The notes under the pieces were generated by a model. The model had not been told where the DNA came from. It worked only from the letters and a program-made list of their open reading frames with translations, and ran no database searches. Of a stretch of 64,000 bases of DNA, positions 1 through 8,760 are shown in pieces; the stretch's first letter is position 1, and the number at the start of each line of letters is the position of its first letter. The DNA is from Mycobacterium sp. IS-1496 (lineage in GTDB: Bacteria; Actinomycetota; Actinomycetes; Mycobacteriales; Mycobacteriaceae). The translations under genes and the position numbers were made by a program. Location of the stretch: assembly GCF_001499995.1 (NCBI RefSeq), contig NZ_LQIU01000034.1, positions 1-64,000 on the forward strand, in the 5' to 3' direction.

Positions 1-26
1 GCATCCGCGACCGCAACACCAAATGA
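1..26 (+). CDS. Possible C-terminal end of an upstream gene (partial)
   Basis: One plus-strand frame entering the window reads I-R-D-R-N-T-K and stops with TGA at 24-26. Seven codons are too few to identify a family. The convergent ligase gene ending at 124 would be compatible with a plus-strand gene finishing here. The stop could also be chance. The bases between 27 and 123 show no convincing gene or strong hairpin. Confidence 0.2.
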
Positions 27-123
27 CCGCCCACAACACACTCCAATCAAGAAGGGTGTTGCATCCACCGCTTGAAACCGCCGCCGAGATCGCGATCTAC
101 GCGCAAAGTCGATGGTGAGCGAG

Positions 124-1731
124 CTAGTGGCGCAAGTCCTTTCGCAAGATCTTGCCCGAGGCCGACTTCGGGATCGCCTCGATGAACTCGACCTTGCGCA
201 CCTTCTTGTACGGCGCCACCTGGCCCGCTACGAACTCCATCACCTCGGCCTCGGTCAACGACGCCCCGGGCTGGCGCACCACGAACGCCTTGGGCACCTC
301 TTCGCCGGATTCGGTGTCGACGACGCCGATCACCGCCACATCGGCGACCGCATCGTGTGAGAGCAGCACCGCCTCGAGTTCGGCGGGTGGCACCTGGTAG
401 CCCTTGTACTTGATCAGCTCCTTGAGCCGGTCGACGATGTACACACAGCCGTGTTCGTCCACCTGGGCCAGGTCGCCGGTGTGCAACCACCCGTCGTCGT
501 CGATGGTCTCGCGGGTGGCCTCCTCGTTGTTGAGGTAGCCGGCCATCACGTTCGGGCCGCGGAACCACAGCTCACCGGTGGTGCTCATACCGCTTGGCGG
601 AATGTCGATCTCGCCGCCCGTCTCCGGATCGGTGAGCCGGCTCTCCGAGTTCGGCACGGTCCATCCGCTCGACGCCAGTGGCGCCGCCGTGCCGACCATC
701 TCCACGCCACCGTCGAACGGTGTGACGTGGCTGACCGGGCTCAGCTCGCTCATCCCGTAGCCCTGCACCACCGCACACCCCAGGCGCTCGGCGACGGCCC
801 GGCCGAGATCTGCGTCGAGCGGGGCGGCGCCGGACATGATGCCCTGCAGTGAGGAGAGGTCGTACTCGTCGATCAACGGGTGCTTGGCCAGCGCCACCGC
901 GACCGGCGGCGCGATGAACGCATACGTGCACTTGTGGTCGGCGATGTTGGCGAGGAACTCGGTGAGATCGAAGCTCGGCATGATCACCAGTGCCGCCCGG
1001 GCGTGCAGAGCGGCGTTGAGCAGCACCGTCATCCCGTAGATGTGGAAGAACGGCAGCACGGCCAGGATCCGGTCGTCGGCCGTCATCCCCTGCACCGGCC
1101 GGATCTGCGCGACGTTGGCCGTCAGGTTGCGGTGGGTGAGCATGACGCCCTTGGGGTTGCCGGTCGTGCCCGAGCTGTAGGGCAGCACCGCGAGGTGCGT
1201 GGCCGGGTCGAAACTCACCTCCGGCGGCGCGAAACCGGGGCCGAGCAGGTCGGCGGCGTTGGGGTGTCCGTCGGCGGCCGCGCCGGGACCGTCGAGCACG
1301 ATGATGCGGTCGTCGGCGAGCCCCACGGCGGCGGCGCCCTCGGCGGCGTGGGCGAGCAGCGGCGTCACGGTGACGAGCATCGTGGCCTGCGAGTCGGCCA
1401 GTTGTTTGGCGACATCCTTCGCCGTGAACAGCGCATTGATCGTGGTGGCGGTCGCGCCGGCGCGCAGGATGCCGTGGAAGGCGATCGCGAACGCCGAACT
1501 GTTGGGCGCGAGCAACCCGACGACGTCGCCGACCCCGACGCCGCGGTAGGCGAGCGCGCCGGCGAAGGCGTCGATACGGGCGAGCATCTCGCCGTAGGTC
1601 ATCTGATCGCCGGAGCGGGTGTCGATCAGGGCGACCCGCGCGGCGTCGGTGTCGCTGAGGTCGTTGAACAGATAGTCGTAAACGCTGGTCGTCGGGATCT
1701 GGACGGCGGGGTACGGGCTCGCGAAACTCAT
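124..1731 (-). CDS. Acyl-CoA synthetase / 4-coumarate-CoA ligase family (FadD-type)
   Basis: A 535-residue ANL-superfamily adenylating enzyme. It would activate a carboxylic acid with ATP to an acyl-adenylate and then to the CoA thioester in the cytoplasm. Visible motifs, in order, are the P-loop YSSGTTGNPKGV (about 185-197), GYGMSE, the WFRGPNVMAGY stretch, the HTGD core motif, the hinge VDRLKELIKYKGYQ and the C-terminal catalytic Lys in PKSASGKILRKDL. Length and motif order fit 4-coumarate-CoA ligase-like FadD proteins. The substrate (aromatic or fatty acid) cannot be told from sequence. The gene is monocistronic, ends near the window edge and starts at an ATG 37 bases from the YjbR gene. 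Confidence 0.88.
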   Translation of the reverse strand: MSFASPYPAVQIPTTSVYDYLFNDLSDTDAARVALIDTRSGDQMTYGEMLARIDAFAGALAYRGVGVGDVVGLLAPNSSAFAIAFHGILRAGATATTINALFTAKDVAKQLADSQATMLVTVTPLLAHAAEGAAAVGLADDRIIVLDGPGAAADGHPNAADLLGPGFAPPEVSFDPATHLAVLPYSSGTTGNPKGVMLTHRNLTANVAQIRPVQGMTADDRILAVLPFFHIYGMTVLLNAALHARAALVIMPSFDLTEFLANIADHKCTYAFIAPPVAVALAKHPLIDEYDLSSLQGIMSGAAPLDADLGRAVAERLGCAVVQGYGMSELSPVSHVTPFDGGVEMVGTAAPLASSGWTVPNSESRLTDPETGGEIDIPPSGMSTTGELWFRGPNVMAGYLNNEEATRETIDDDGWLHTGDLAQVDEHGCVYIVDRLKELIKYKGYQVPPAELEAVLLSHDAVADVAVIGVVDTESGEEVPKAFVVRQPGASLTEAEVMEFVAGQVAPYKKVRKVEFIEAIPKSASGKILRKDLRH

Positions 1732-1768
1732 GGTGTCCCGATCGAACCACGACCGGCGGCCCGCGCGG

Positions 1769-2164
1769 TCAGAGTCCGTCGAGTTGCTTGACCAACCGGC
1801 GTGGCGCCACCAACCGGAACGAGGCGTCGACGAGTTCGCGCACCTCGTCCCAGTCCACCTCGGCCCGGTCGAAGTCGAGTCCCAGCCAGCCGGACGGCCC
1901 CAGGTAGGCGGGCAGGAAGAAGCGGTCGTCGGCCTGCAATGCCTCGCGGTCGGACTCGTCGACCTTGACCAGCACGCAGTGGGAGACGGTGGTCATCGCC
2001 CCGGTCTCCTTGGTGCTGCCGCCGTACATAGCGAACATCTTCGACACGAAGAAGCACGGCCGTCCGTGTGACACCTTCTCGTAGGCCTCCGGGTAGCCGA
2101 GGGCGATCTCCCTGACCTCGGCCAGCCCGGGGTCGTCGTCGCGGAACATGATCGGATGCGGCAC
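1769..2164 (-). CDS. MmcQ/YjbR-family protein
   Basis: A 131-residue single-domain protein resembling the MmcQ/YjbR family (CyaY-like fold), which is often annotated as DNA-binding. The typical family pattern is seen: an early ALGYPEAYEKVSHGRPCFFV stretch, a central LVKVD strand and a C-terminal LVDASFRLVAPRRL helix. The start is GTG at 2164. A minus-strand TAGCCT (2177-2172) lies 7 bases upstream, suggesting a leaderless transcript. An ATG five codons later (2149) is the alternative. It is divergent from ligA with only 59 bases between start codons. Function is unproven in the family. Confidence 0.8.
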   Translation of the reverse strand: MPHPIMFRDDDPGLAEVREIALGYPEAYEKVSHGRPCFFVSKMFAMYGGSTKETGAMTTVSHCVLVKVDESDREALQADDRFFLPAYLGPSGWLGLDFDRAEVDWDEVRELVDASFRLVAPRRLVKQLDGL

Positions 2165-2171
2165 AACCGCC

Positions 2172-2217
2172 AGGCTAGGGCTTGGCTCGGAAGTTTGTCA
2201 GCGGGCTTCGATAGCCT
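2172..2217. promoter_or_regulatory. Divergent -10 elements between the yjbR-like gene and ligA
   Basis: AGGCTA at 2172-2177 reads TAGCCT on the minus strand and TAGCCT at 2212-2217 reads on the plus strand. Each matches the mycobacterial SigA -10 (TANNNT). Counting seven bases from the hexamer end puts +1 at 2165 and at 2224, that is, at or one base before the GTG starts on either side. No good -35 is visible. Confidence 0.5.
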
Positions 2218-2223
2218 TCGGGG

Positions 2224-4350
2224 GTGAGCGCGAAGTCGACCCCGGACGCCGAGCCGCAGGAGCAGGCCACCGAAGCCGAGGCAGAACTGCGCCACCGGTG
2301 GCAGGCGCTCGCCGACGAGGTCCGCGACCACCAGTTCCGCTATTACGTGCGGGACGCGCCGATCGTCTCCGACGCCGAATTCGACAAGCTCTTCGGACAA
2401 CTCGAGGCGCTGGAGGCGGCACACCCCGAGCTGCGTACCCCGGATTCGCCGACCCAGCTGGTCGGCGGGGCCGGGTTCGCCACCGACTTCACGTCCGCCG
2501 AGCACCTGGAGCGGATGCTGAGCCTCGATGACGTCTTCAACGTCGACGAGCTCACCGCCTGGGCGACCCGGGTCCGGGCCGAGGTCGGCGACGACGCGGC
2601 CTATCTGTGCGAGCTGAAGGTCGACGGCCTGGCGCTGGCACTGGTGTACCGCGACGGGCGGCTGGAACGCGCCGCGACGCGCGGTGACGGCAGGGTCGGC
2701 GAGGATGTCACGCTCAACGCCCGCACCCTCGACGACGTGCCCGAACGGCTGGCCGAGTCCGAGGAGTACCCCCACCCGGCGGTGCTCGAGGTCCGCGGTG
2801 AGGTGTTCTTCCGGGTCGCCGACTTCGAAGCGCTCAACGCGGGCCTGGTCGCCGAGGGCAAAGCGCCGTTCGCCAATCCCCGCAACAGCGCGGCCGGCTC
2901 CCTGCGCCAGAAAAATCCCGCGGTCACCGCGCGCCGCCCGCTGCGGATGGTGTGCCACGGCATCGGCCACACCGAGGGATTCAGCCCCGACAGCCTGCAC
3001 GAGGCCTATGTGGCACTGCGTGCCTGGGGGCTGCCGGTGTCCGACCACACCGCCCGCGTGCAGGGCATCGACGCGGTGCAGGAGCGCATCGCGTACTGGG
3101 GCGAGCACCGCCACGACATCGAACACGAAATCGACGGTGTGGTGGTCAAACTGGACCAGATCACGCTGCAGCGCCGGCTCGGCGCGACGTCACGCGCGCC
3201 GCGGTGGGCGGTGGCGTACAAGTATCCGCCCGAAGAGGCGCAGACCAAGCTGCTCGACATCCGGGTCAACGTGGGCCGTACGGGTCGCGTCACCCCGTTC
3301 GCCTACATGGAGCCGGTGAAGGTGGCCGGTTCCACCGTCGGCCTGGCGACGCTGCACAACGCGTCGGAGGTCAAGCGCAAGGGCGTGCTGATCGGCGACA
3401 CCGTGGTGATCCGCAAGGCCGGTGACGTCATCCCCGAGGTGCTGGGCCCGGTGGTCGATCTGCGCGACGGCTCCGAACGCGAGTTCGTGATGCCGACGCA
3501 CTGCCCCGAGTGCGGTACCGAACTGGCCCCCGCCAAGGAGGGCGACGCCGACATCCGCTGCCCCAACGCGCGCACCTGCCCGGCGCAGTTGCGGGAGCGG
3601 GTGTTCCACGTCGCGGGCCGCGGCGCCTTCGACATCGAGGGCCTCGGGTACGAGGCGGGGATCGCGCTGTTGCAGGCCGGCGTCATCACCGACGAGGGCG
3701 ACCTGTTCACGCTCACCGAGGACGACCTGCTGCGCACCGAGTTGTTCACCACCAAGGGCGGCGCGGTGTCGGCCAACGGCAGGCGGCTGCTGGCCAACCT
3801 CGGCAAGGCCAAGGCCCAGCCGCTGTGGCGGGTGCTGGTGGCCTTGTCGATCCGCCACGTCGGGCCGACGGCGGCCCGGGCGCTGGCCACCGAGTTCGGC
3901 AGCCTCGACGCGATCATCGAGGCCTCCGAGGAACAACTCGCCGCGACCGAAGGCGTCGGCCCGACGATCGCCGCCGCCGTCAAGGAGTGGTTCACCGTCG
4001 ACTGGCACTGCGCGATCGTCGAGAAGTGGCGCGCCGCGGGCGTGCGGATGGCCGACGAACGCGATGCGAGCATCGCCCGCACGCTGGAGGGACTGTCGAT
4101 CGTGGTGACCGGGTCACTGGCCGGGTTCTCGCGCGACGGGGCCAAGGAGGCGATCATCGCCCGCGGCGGTAAGGCCGCCGGGTCGGTGTCGAAGAAGACC
4201 GCCTATGTGGTCGCCGGCGACTCACCCGGATCCAAGTACGACAAGGCCATCGAACTCGGTGTGCCCGTCCTCGACGAGGACGGCTTCCGCCGCCTGCTGG
4301 AGAATGGGCCCGAGGAGCCGGCGGACGGACCCGGGGAGCCGGCGGACTAG
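2224..4350 (+). CDS. ligA: NAD-dependent DNA ligase LigA
   Basis: A 708-residue replicative and repair ligase that seals nicks using NAD+. The domains are in canonical order: Ia N-terminal NAD-binding region (HQFRYYVRDAPIVSDAEFD), nucleotidyltransferase with adenylated Lys132 in CELKVDG, OB fold, a four-Cys zinc finger (CPECGTEL...CPNARTCPAQL), helix-hairpin-helix repeats (near EGVGPTIAAAVKEWF) and a C-terminal BRCT domain (LEGLSIVVTGSLAGFSRDGA). The tail after BRCT is short and Glu/Pro-rich with a duplicated EEPADGPGEPAD. The GTG start is supported by a -10 TAGCCT seven bases before it. It ends four bases inside the convergent SpeE-like gene. Corresponds to Rv3014c. Confidence 0.98.
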   Translation: MSAKSTPDAEPQEQATEAEAELRHRWQALADEVRDHQFRYYVRDAPIVSDAEFDKLFGQLEALEAAHPELRTPDSPTQLVGGAGFATDFTSAEHLERMLSLDDVFNVDELTAWATRVRAEVGDDAAYLCELKVDGLALALVYRDGRLERAATRGDGRVGEDVTLNARTLDDVPERLAESEEYPHPAVLEVRGEVFFRVADFEALNAGLVAEGKAPFANPRNSAAGSLRQKNPAVTARRPLRMVCHGIGHTEGFSPDSLHEAYVALRAWGLPVSDHTARVQGIDAVQERIAYWGEHRHDIEHEIDGVVVKLDQITLQRRLGATSRAPRWAVAYKYPPEEAQTKLLDIRVNVGRTGRVTPFAYMEPVKVAGSTVGLATLHNASEVKRKGVLIGDTVVIRKAGDVIPEVLGPVVDLRDGSEREFVMPTHCPECGTELAPAKEGDADIRCPNARTCPAQLRERVFHVAGRGAFDIEGLGYEAGIALLQAGVITDEGDLFTLTEDDLLRTELFTTKGGAVSANGRRLLANLGKAKAQPLWRVLVALSIRHVGPTAARALATEFGSLDAIIEASEEQLAATEGVGPTIAAAVKEWFTVDWHCAIVEKWRAAGVRMADERDASIARTLEGLSIVVTGSLAGFSRDGAKEAIIARGGKAAGSVSKKTAYVVAGDSPGSKYDKAIELGVPVLDEDGFRRLLENGPEEPADGPGEPAD

Positions 4351-5909
4351 CGGTATCCCCGCCGGATGTCGTCGACGATCCGCGGGTGTTCCAGCGTCGA
4401 CGGTTCCAGCCGTTGCGGGCCGACGTCGGCGGAGAACACCGTGGCGGCGTCGAGCACCTCCTGGTTCAGGAACCGCAGTGGCGCAACGTCGTTAGGCACG
4501 GTTGGCACCGGCGGGGTCTGACCGAGACGGGCCAGGGCGAAACCCCAGTCGCCGAAGGTCGGTACGTGCACGTGATACGGCGTGACCGCGAAACCCGCGG
4601 ACTCGATCGTCGACACCGTGCGCCAGAACGCCGTCGGCGTCGAGTACGGGCTGCCGGCCTGCACCACCATCAGCCCGTCGGGCGCGACTGCGCGCGTGAC
4701 CAGTGTGTAGAACTCCGTCGAGTACAGCCGGCCCAGCACCGGGTTGTCCGGGTCGGGCAGATCGACGATCACCGCGTCGAACGTCCGGTCGACGGTGCGC
4801 AACCACGTCATCGCATCGTCGACCACGACCGTGACCCGCGGATCGTCGAGGGCGTCGCGATTCGCCCCGCGCAGCGTCGTGCGGGCCAGGTCGATCACGG
4901 CGGGGTCCAGCTCCACCTGCGTGATGTGCTCCGTACTCCTGTGGCGCAACAACTCTCGGGCCGCCAACCCGTCTCCGCCGCCGAGGATCAGCGCTGAGCG
5001 GGCGCCCTGGCCGAGCGCCGGGTAGACCAGGCTCTCGGTGTACCGGAACTCATCACGGGTGGAGAACTGCAGACCACCGTCGAGGTACAGGCGCATGTCG
5101 TCGCCGCGCCTGGTCACGACGATCTCCTGGTACGGCGAGCGCGCGAACGCCACGATCGGATCGTTGTAAAGCCGCTGGCGCGTGGTGGTCTCGATCCCGT
5201 CGGCGCGGATCAGCAGCGTCACCAACAGCAGCAGCGCGGCGGTCAGCGCCCCCAGCGCCACGGCGAGTTGCCGGCCGGAGACGATGTGGCGCAACAGGAA
5301 CACCGCGACGACGGCGGCCGCGACCAGGTTGATGACCCCGGTGGCGGCGGCGCCGCGGATCATCCCGAGGTGGGGGAGCAGCAGGAACGGCCACAGCAGG
5401 CCGCCGACGAGCGCTCCGAAGTAGTCGGCGGCGTTGAGGTTCGCCAGCACCCGGCCGCTGTCGGCGGCGCCGGCGGTGCGACCGCGCTGCAGCAGCGTCA
5501 TCAGCAGCGGCACCTCGGCGCCGACCAGTCCGCCGATCAGCGCCGTGCCCACCACCAGCACCCACGTCGAACCGCCGATGAACGCGAACGTGACGTAAAG
5601 CGCGGCGGCGGACAACCCGCCGATGACCCCGAGCAGCGTCTCGACGGCGACGAACGTGATCGCGGCGTGGCCCAGCAGCGGTTTGACCGCCAGCGCACCC
5701 GCCCCGAGCGCCGCCACGTAGCCGGCGACGATCAGCGAGGTCGCGACGATGCCGCCGCCGTGCATGCTCGACGACAGGGTCAGCAACGCCAATTCGTACA
5801 CCAGACCGCATGCGGCGCAGGCGGCGACGGCCGCCAGCAGCAGCGCCCGCCACCGCGTCGACGGCCGGCCGGTCGCCGGGTCGGCGGGCGCGGGTTCCGT
5901 CGTCGTCAT
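4347..5909 (-). CDS. Membrane-anchored spermidine synthase-like protein
   Basis: 520 residues. The N-terminal half (about 20-240) is a multi-pass membrane domain of roughly seven hydrophobic segments. The C-terminal half is a class I methyltransferase-fold polyamine synthase domain with ALILGGGDGLAARELL, the YLDGGLQFSTRDE stretch and VDLPDPDNP. Cytosolic SpeE lacks the membrane part. Layout and length match the mycobacterial Rv2601 type. Classical putrescine aminopropyl transfer is uncertain for this membrane-fused group, and a membrane-associated aminopropyl acceptor is possible. It is the last gene of a five-gene operon, starting with an ATGA overlap on the DUF350 gene. Its end overlaps the ligA stop by four bases. 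Confidence 0.85.
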   Translation of the reverse strand: MTTTEPAPADPATGRPSTRWRALLLAAVAACAACGLVYELALLTLSSSMHGGGIVATSLIVAGYVAALGAGALAVKPLLGHAAITFVAVETLLGVIGGLSAAALYVTFAFIGGSTWVLVVGTALIGGLVGAEVPLLMTLLQRGRTAGAADSGRVLANLNAADYFGALVGGLLWPFLLLPHLGMIRGAAATGVINLVAAAVVAVFLLRHIVSGRQLAVALGALTAALLLLVTLLIRADGIETTTRQRLYNDPIVAFARSPYQEIVVTRRGDDMRLYLDGGLQFSTRDEFRYTESLVYPALGQGARSALILGGGDGLAARELLRHRSTEHITQVELDPAVIDLARTTLRGANRDALDDPRVTVVVDDAMTWLRTVDRTFDAVIVDLPDPDNPVLGRLYSTEFYTLVTRAVAPDGLMVVQAGSPYSTPTAFWRTVSTIESAGFAVTPYHVHVPTFGDWGFALARLGQTPPVPTVPNDVAPLRFLNQEVLDAATVFSADVGPQRLEPSTLEHPRIVDDIRRGYR

Positions 5910-6388
5910 GACAGCGCGGCGGCGTTCACCCCTCCCACCGCCAGCAGCACGACCGCCGTCGCGATCGCCGAGGGGTGCAGGCGCTCGGCTTCGATCAGAT
6001 CGCGAAAGCGTCCGGGCACCGCCACCTCGAGCACCACCAGCGCCACCCCCTGCAGCAGGACCCCGACGATGCCGTAGACGGCGGCGTCGACCAGACCCTG
6101 ACCGAGCTCGTTCGAGCTGGCGATGATCGCGGACACCACCACGATGGCCAGCGCCGCATACATTCCGGCGGCGACCGCCACGGCGTTGGGCCGGTACTCG
6201 ACGAACACCAGGTGGCGCAGGCTGCCAGGCGTCAGCAGGTCCATCAACCCGAACCCGGCCGCCAGCACCAGGGCGCCGACCACGAAGTACAGGATCGCCG
6301 CCACCACGTTCTGGGTGAGGCTCTCACCGCTGATGGTGCCGAATTCGACGGCCAGGTACATCGGATGCTCCTTCGTGGGTGGTGTCAC
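5906..6388 (-). CDS. DUF350 family membrane protein
   Basis: 160 residues with four predicted membrane spans (about 25-48, 68-95, 100-125 and 135-158) and short loops, typical of DUF350. A small inner-membrane role is likely and no biochemical activity is established. It overlaps both neighbours by ATGA (6385-6388 and 5906-5909), indicating translational coupling with the DUF4247 gene upstream and the SpeE-like gene downstream. The same pairing is found in M. tuberculosis (Rv2600-Rv2601). Confidence 0.82.
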   Translation of the reverse strand: MTPPTKEHPMYLAVEFGTISGESLTQNVVAAILYFVVGALVLAAGFGLMDLLTPGSLRHLVFVEYRPNAVAVAAGMYAALAIVVVSAIIASSNELGQGLVDAAVYGIVGVLLQGVALVVLEVAVPGRFRDLIEAERLHPSAIATAVVLLAVGGVNAAALS

Positions 6389-6816
6389 TTCGAACCGCCG
6401 GGACCGCCCGGGCTGCCACCCGACCCACCGGACGGTGAGCCGGGGAAGAAGCCGGGCCCGAGGAAGATGAATCCGCCCGAGCTGTAGCGGGCGCCGAGCT
6501 CCTCGACGCGGATGGTGCAGGGGCGGGTGCCGTCCGGGCCGACGATGACGATCTCGTCGTCGTAACGCAGGTACGTCGTCCCGCGGTCTGTCGTGCGGGC
6601 CTCGGGCGGCACCTGGGCGGCCAGCTCGTCGGCCACCGTGCTCGGCGATCCGCTGCAGGTGTAGTCGGTGCCGTCGGTGTCGCCGGCGTACCGCGAGTAG
6701 TTCGTGGCGACGTGATCGCGGATGTTGCCGCCCATCAACGACATTCCGAGCAGCAGGCAGATGACCCCGCCTACGGCGAGGGCGCCGGACAGCGTGAACA
6801 GGCCGGTGCGGGTCAC
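6385..6816 (-). CDS. DUF4247 family membrane-anchored protein
   Basis: 143 residues from GTG at 6816. An N-terminal hydrophobic helix (about 6-30, LFTLSGALAVGGVICLLLG) is followed by an extracytoplasmic domain with two Cys (54 and 100) that could pair, and a low-complexity Gly/Ser/Pro tail (GSPSGGSGGSPGGPGG). The GTG start overlaps the preceding DUF2617 stop as GTGA (6813-6816), which decides the start over longer in-frame options. Function is unknown. The equivalent mycobacterial gene is Rv2599. Confidence 0.78.
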   Translation of the reverse strand: MTRTGLFTLSGALAVGGVICLLLGMSLMGGNIRDHVATNYSRYAGDTDGTDYTCSGSPSTVADELAAQVPPEARTTDRGTTYLRYDDEIVIVGPDGTRPCTIRVEELGARYSSGGFIFLGPGFFPGSPSGGSGGSPGGPGGSK

Positions 6817-7316
6817 GGGCGCCACCGGCTCGACGTGTGGACGGCGGTGCCGCCGTCGGCGGCGGGGTAGAGATGCCACGTCCACCACCGCCAGCCAGGC
6901 CCGTCGGGGCGCGCCTGCAGGACGGTCAGCGCGGCGTCGTCGCCGGGGAAGCGGCCACCGAGGGTGTTGCGGTCGGTCAGACAGCGTTCGTGCAGCCGTG
7001 CCACCAACTCCGCGAATTGCGTTGCGCCGCAGGTCGTCGTCTCGGAATCGAAGCGGTAACCGCGGGCGTCGTGACGGCCGGGCAGTGCGCGGCCGTGTGC
7101 ATGGGCCGAACACGACACCTCTTCGCTGAACCGGCCCGCGGGATGCTCCACGGTCACGATGTGCGAGGCGCCGAGCACACCGAGGACCAGCGCGCCGCCG
7201 CGGCGATGCGGCAGTCGGATGCTGGCCAGCGGTGCCGGGGCGGGTGCGTCGAGGGCCAGCCCGAGCGCGGCGCCGTCGACGTCGGCGGGGGCCACGGCGA
7301 GTTGGTGGAACGGCAA
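6813..7316 (-). CDS. DUF2617 family protein
   Basis: 167 residues, soluble, no signal or membrane segment. It matches the DUF2617 type (equivalent to Rv2597), with the conserved Trp-rich GWRWWTWHLYP stretch near the C-terminus and a central VTVEHPAGRFSEEV-like strand. Its role is unknown. Constant linkage to DUF4178, DUF4247, DUF350 and SpeE-like genes suggests one membrane-associated system. It lies 9 bases after the DUF4178 gene and is coupled to the DUF4247 gene. Confidence 0.75.
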   Translation of the reverse strand: MPFHQLAVAPADVDGAALGLALDAPAPAPLASIRLPHRRGGALVLGVLGASHIVTVEHPAGRFSEEVSCSAHAHGRALPGRHDARGYRFDSETTTCGATQFAELVARLHERCLTDRNTLGGRFPGDDAALTVLQARPDGPGWRWWTWHLYPAADGGTAVHTSSRWRP

Positions 7317-7325
7317 GGTGCTGCC

Positions 7326-7934
7326 CTAGGAGCCGGCCGGGGGAGCCGGGTAGACGGTGAGCTCACCGGCACGCACCGTGCGCCCGAGCGAGATCTCCCA
7401 CGGCATCTCGGGCGCCCAGCGTTCGAACCCCAGCAGGGCGTCGCCGGTGTTGTCGGCATAGTCGACGAATTCCATGTCGCCACCCGGGGGCAGGCCGGTG
7501 GTGCCCTCGGTGGTGTACGAGGCGCGGCCGTGTTCGATCTCGACGAATCCGATGCCGTCGACGACATGAGATCCACCCGGCTGCAGTTGCAGGTCGGGGC
7601 GACGGGTCCACATCGCGAGTTCGAGGCGCCCCTCGTCCTCCTCGACGCTGAACCAGACCGGTTCGTCGCCGCCTTCGAGCAGGTGTTCCCACCAGACGAA
7701 CGGGCCCTGGCGCAGGGTCACCGAACCCCGGACGACGAGGTCGACACCGCCGTAGCTGACGATGGCGCCGGGCCCGAGTTGGCGGGGACCGAACTCCTGC
7801 GGCATCGAGAACCGCAGCGGATCGGTGCGCTGCGGGGCCGGCTTCGGCTTCTTCGAGCGCCGCACGGCCAGCACCAGGGCGATGACTGCGCCGGCGAACA
7901 GCGCGATGGCCAGCACGATCAGGAACGTTCCCAC
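7326..7934 (-). CDS. DUF4178 family protein
   Basis: 202 residues. One N-terminal membrane helix (about 3-24) is followed by basic residues (RRSKKPKP) and then a beta-rich cytoplasmic domain of the DUF4178 type (LGPGAIVSYGGVDLVVRGSV...WWEHLLEGGDEPVWFSVEED). It is the first gene of the minus-strand operon 7934-4347 and corresponds to Rv2598. DUF4178 proteins recur beside spermidine-synthase-like and DUF350 genes in many bacteria, so a shared membrane or stress function is a fair inference. No catalytic motif is visible. Confidence 0.78.
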   Translation of the reverse strand: MGTFLIVLAIALFAGAVIALVLAVRRSKKPKPAPQRTDPLRFSMPQEFGPRQLGPGAIVSYGGVDLVVRGSVTLRQGPFVWWEHLLEGGDEPVWFSVEEDEGRLELAMWTRRPDLQLQPGGSHVVDGIGFVEIEHGRASYTTEGTTGLPPGGDMEFVDYADNTGDALLGFERWAPEMPWEISLGRTVRAGELTVYPAPPAGS

Positions 7935-8027
7935 GCAGAAGCCTTCCGGACGGCGGAGTCGTCGGTCTCATTCGACCGTAACAGCCGCCGGCCGGAAGGC
8001 TCGGCGCGATTCTGGTTGGGCGGCGGG

Positions 8028-8591
8028 TCAGGCGGCGCCGCGCAGCGCGTCGCGCGCCCGGTCGATCAGCGAGGCGAACGGGCCGAGTGCGAAGTTCGCG
8101 GTTGCCGATTCGACGCCGGCGTGCGGGTGGGTCGGCGCGATGCGCTCGGCGACCTGGACCGCGACGGCGAGGCGTTCGAGCTCCTCGGATTCGAGATGCT
8201 CTGTGAGAAGTGGGAACTCCTCGGCCTCTTCCTTCTCGGCGTGCTCGAGGACGGCCGCCTGCAGATGGATCAACCCCTTGGTGAACTCCGCGGTGTCGAT
8301 GTCGAGCTTCTCGAGTTCGCTCAGAGCGACCTTCGAGTCGTGCTCCTCGGCGAGGCGCGCGTCGACGACCGCGCCCGCTCCCTCGATCTTGCGACGCACC
8401 CGCGGGTGCACCATCATCTCCTCGGCCGTCTCGTGGACCGCCAGCATGGTGCGCAGCCGGGTGAACTTCTCACGCTTGGTGTCGGCGTCGGCCGCGTCGA
8501 GCGTCTCGACGAACAGCTGCCGGATCGCTTGGTGTTGCGCCTCGAGGTAGTCGACGACGTCCTGACCGGTGTTGATGGGCTTCTGAGCCAC
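8028..8591 (-). CDS. Hemerythrin-domain (HHE) protein
   Basis: 187 residues. An N-terminal four-helix hemerythrin-like domain carries the usual di-iron ligands as H-x-E pairs: DYLEAQHQAIRQLF, AVHETAEEMMVHP, AEEHDSKVAL and LEHAEKEEAEEFP. A role in peroxide or redox sensing, or oxygen/NO binding, is likely. The start is GTG at 8591: GGAGG sits nine bases before it, while the longer ATG (8609) would bury that ribosome site. A SigF-type promoter (8681-8656) lies 65 bases upstream. SigF-dependent hemerythrin-like genes are known in M. smegmatis. Confidence 0.85.
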   Translation of the reverse strand: MAQKPINTGQDVVDYLEAQHQAIRQLFVETLDAADADTKREKFTRLRTMLAVHETAEEMMVHPRVRRKIEGAGAVVDARLAEEHDSKVALSELEKLDIDTAEFTKGLIHLQAAVLEHAEKEEAEEFPLLTEHLESEELERLAVAVQVAERIAPTHPHAGVESATANFALGPFASLIDRARDALRGAA

Positions 8592-8655
8592 GCGAGGAAA
8601 CCTCCGCATGTCGGTGGAAAAGGTCGGCGCAGTGGGCTGCGCGCCGATCGGTCCA

Positions 8656-8681
8656 ATACCCCTGGGGTGCAAGCGCGAAAC
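8656..8681 (-). promoter_or_regulatory. SigF-type promoter of the hemerythrin gene
   Basis: On the minus strand GTTT (8681-8678), 16 bases, then GGGTAT (8661-8656). This is the mycobacterial SigF consensus GTTT-N15-17-GGGTA(T) without mismatch. The -10 is 65 bases before the hemerythrin GTG. It predicts stationary-phase or stress expression. Confidence 0.72.
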
Positions 8682-8730
8682 GATGCGGCGGGTTTGGCGG
8701 CCGAGCCCCTGGGAACCCCTGGGGTCACGA

Positions 8731-8752
8731 AGACAACAGGGAGACAACAGGG
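8731..8752 (+). repeat. Perfect 11-bp tandem duplication before the Cys-rich gene
   Basis: AGACAACAGGG occurs twice head to tail (8731-8741 and 8742-8752), directly before the ribosome site and ATG at 8761. A CCCCTGGGG palindrome precedes it, with copies near 8659 and 8716. It may be an operator or a slipped-strand duplication that alters the 5' leader. Confidence 0.6.
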
Positions 8753-8760
8753 AGGACTCC

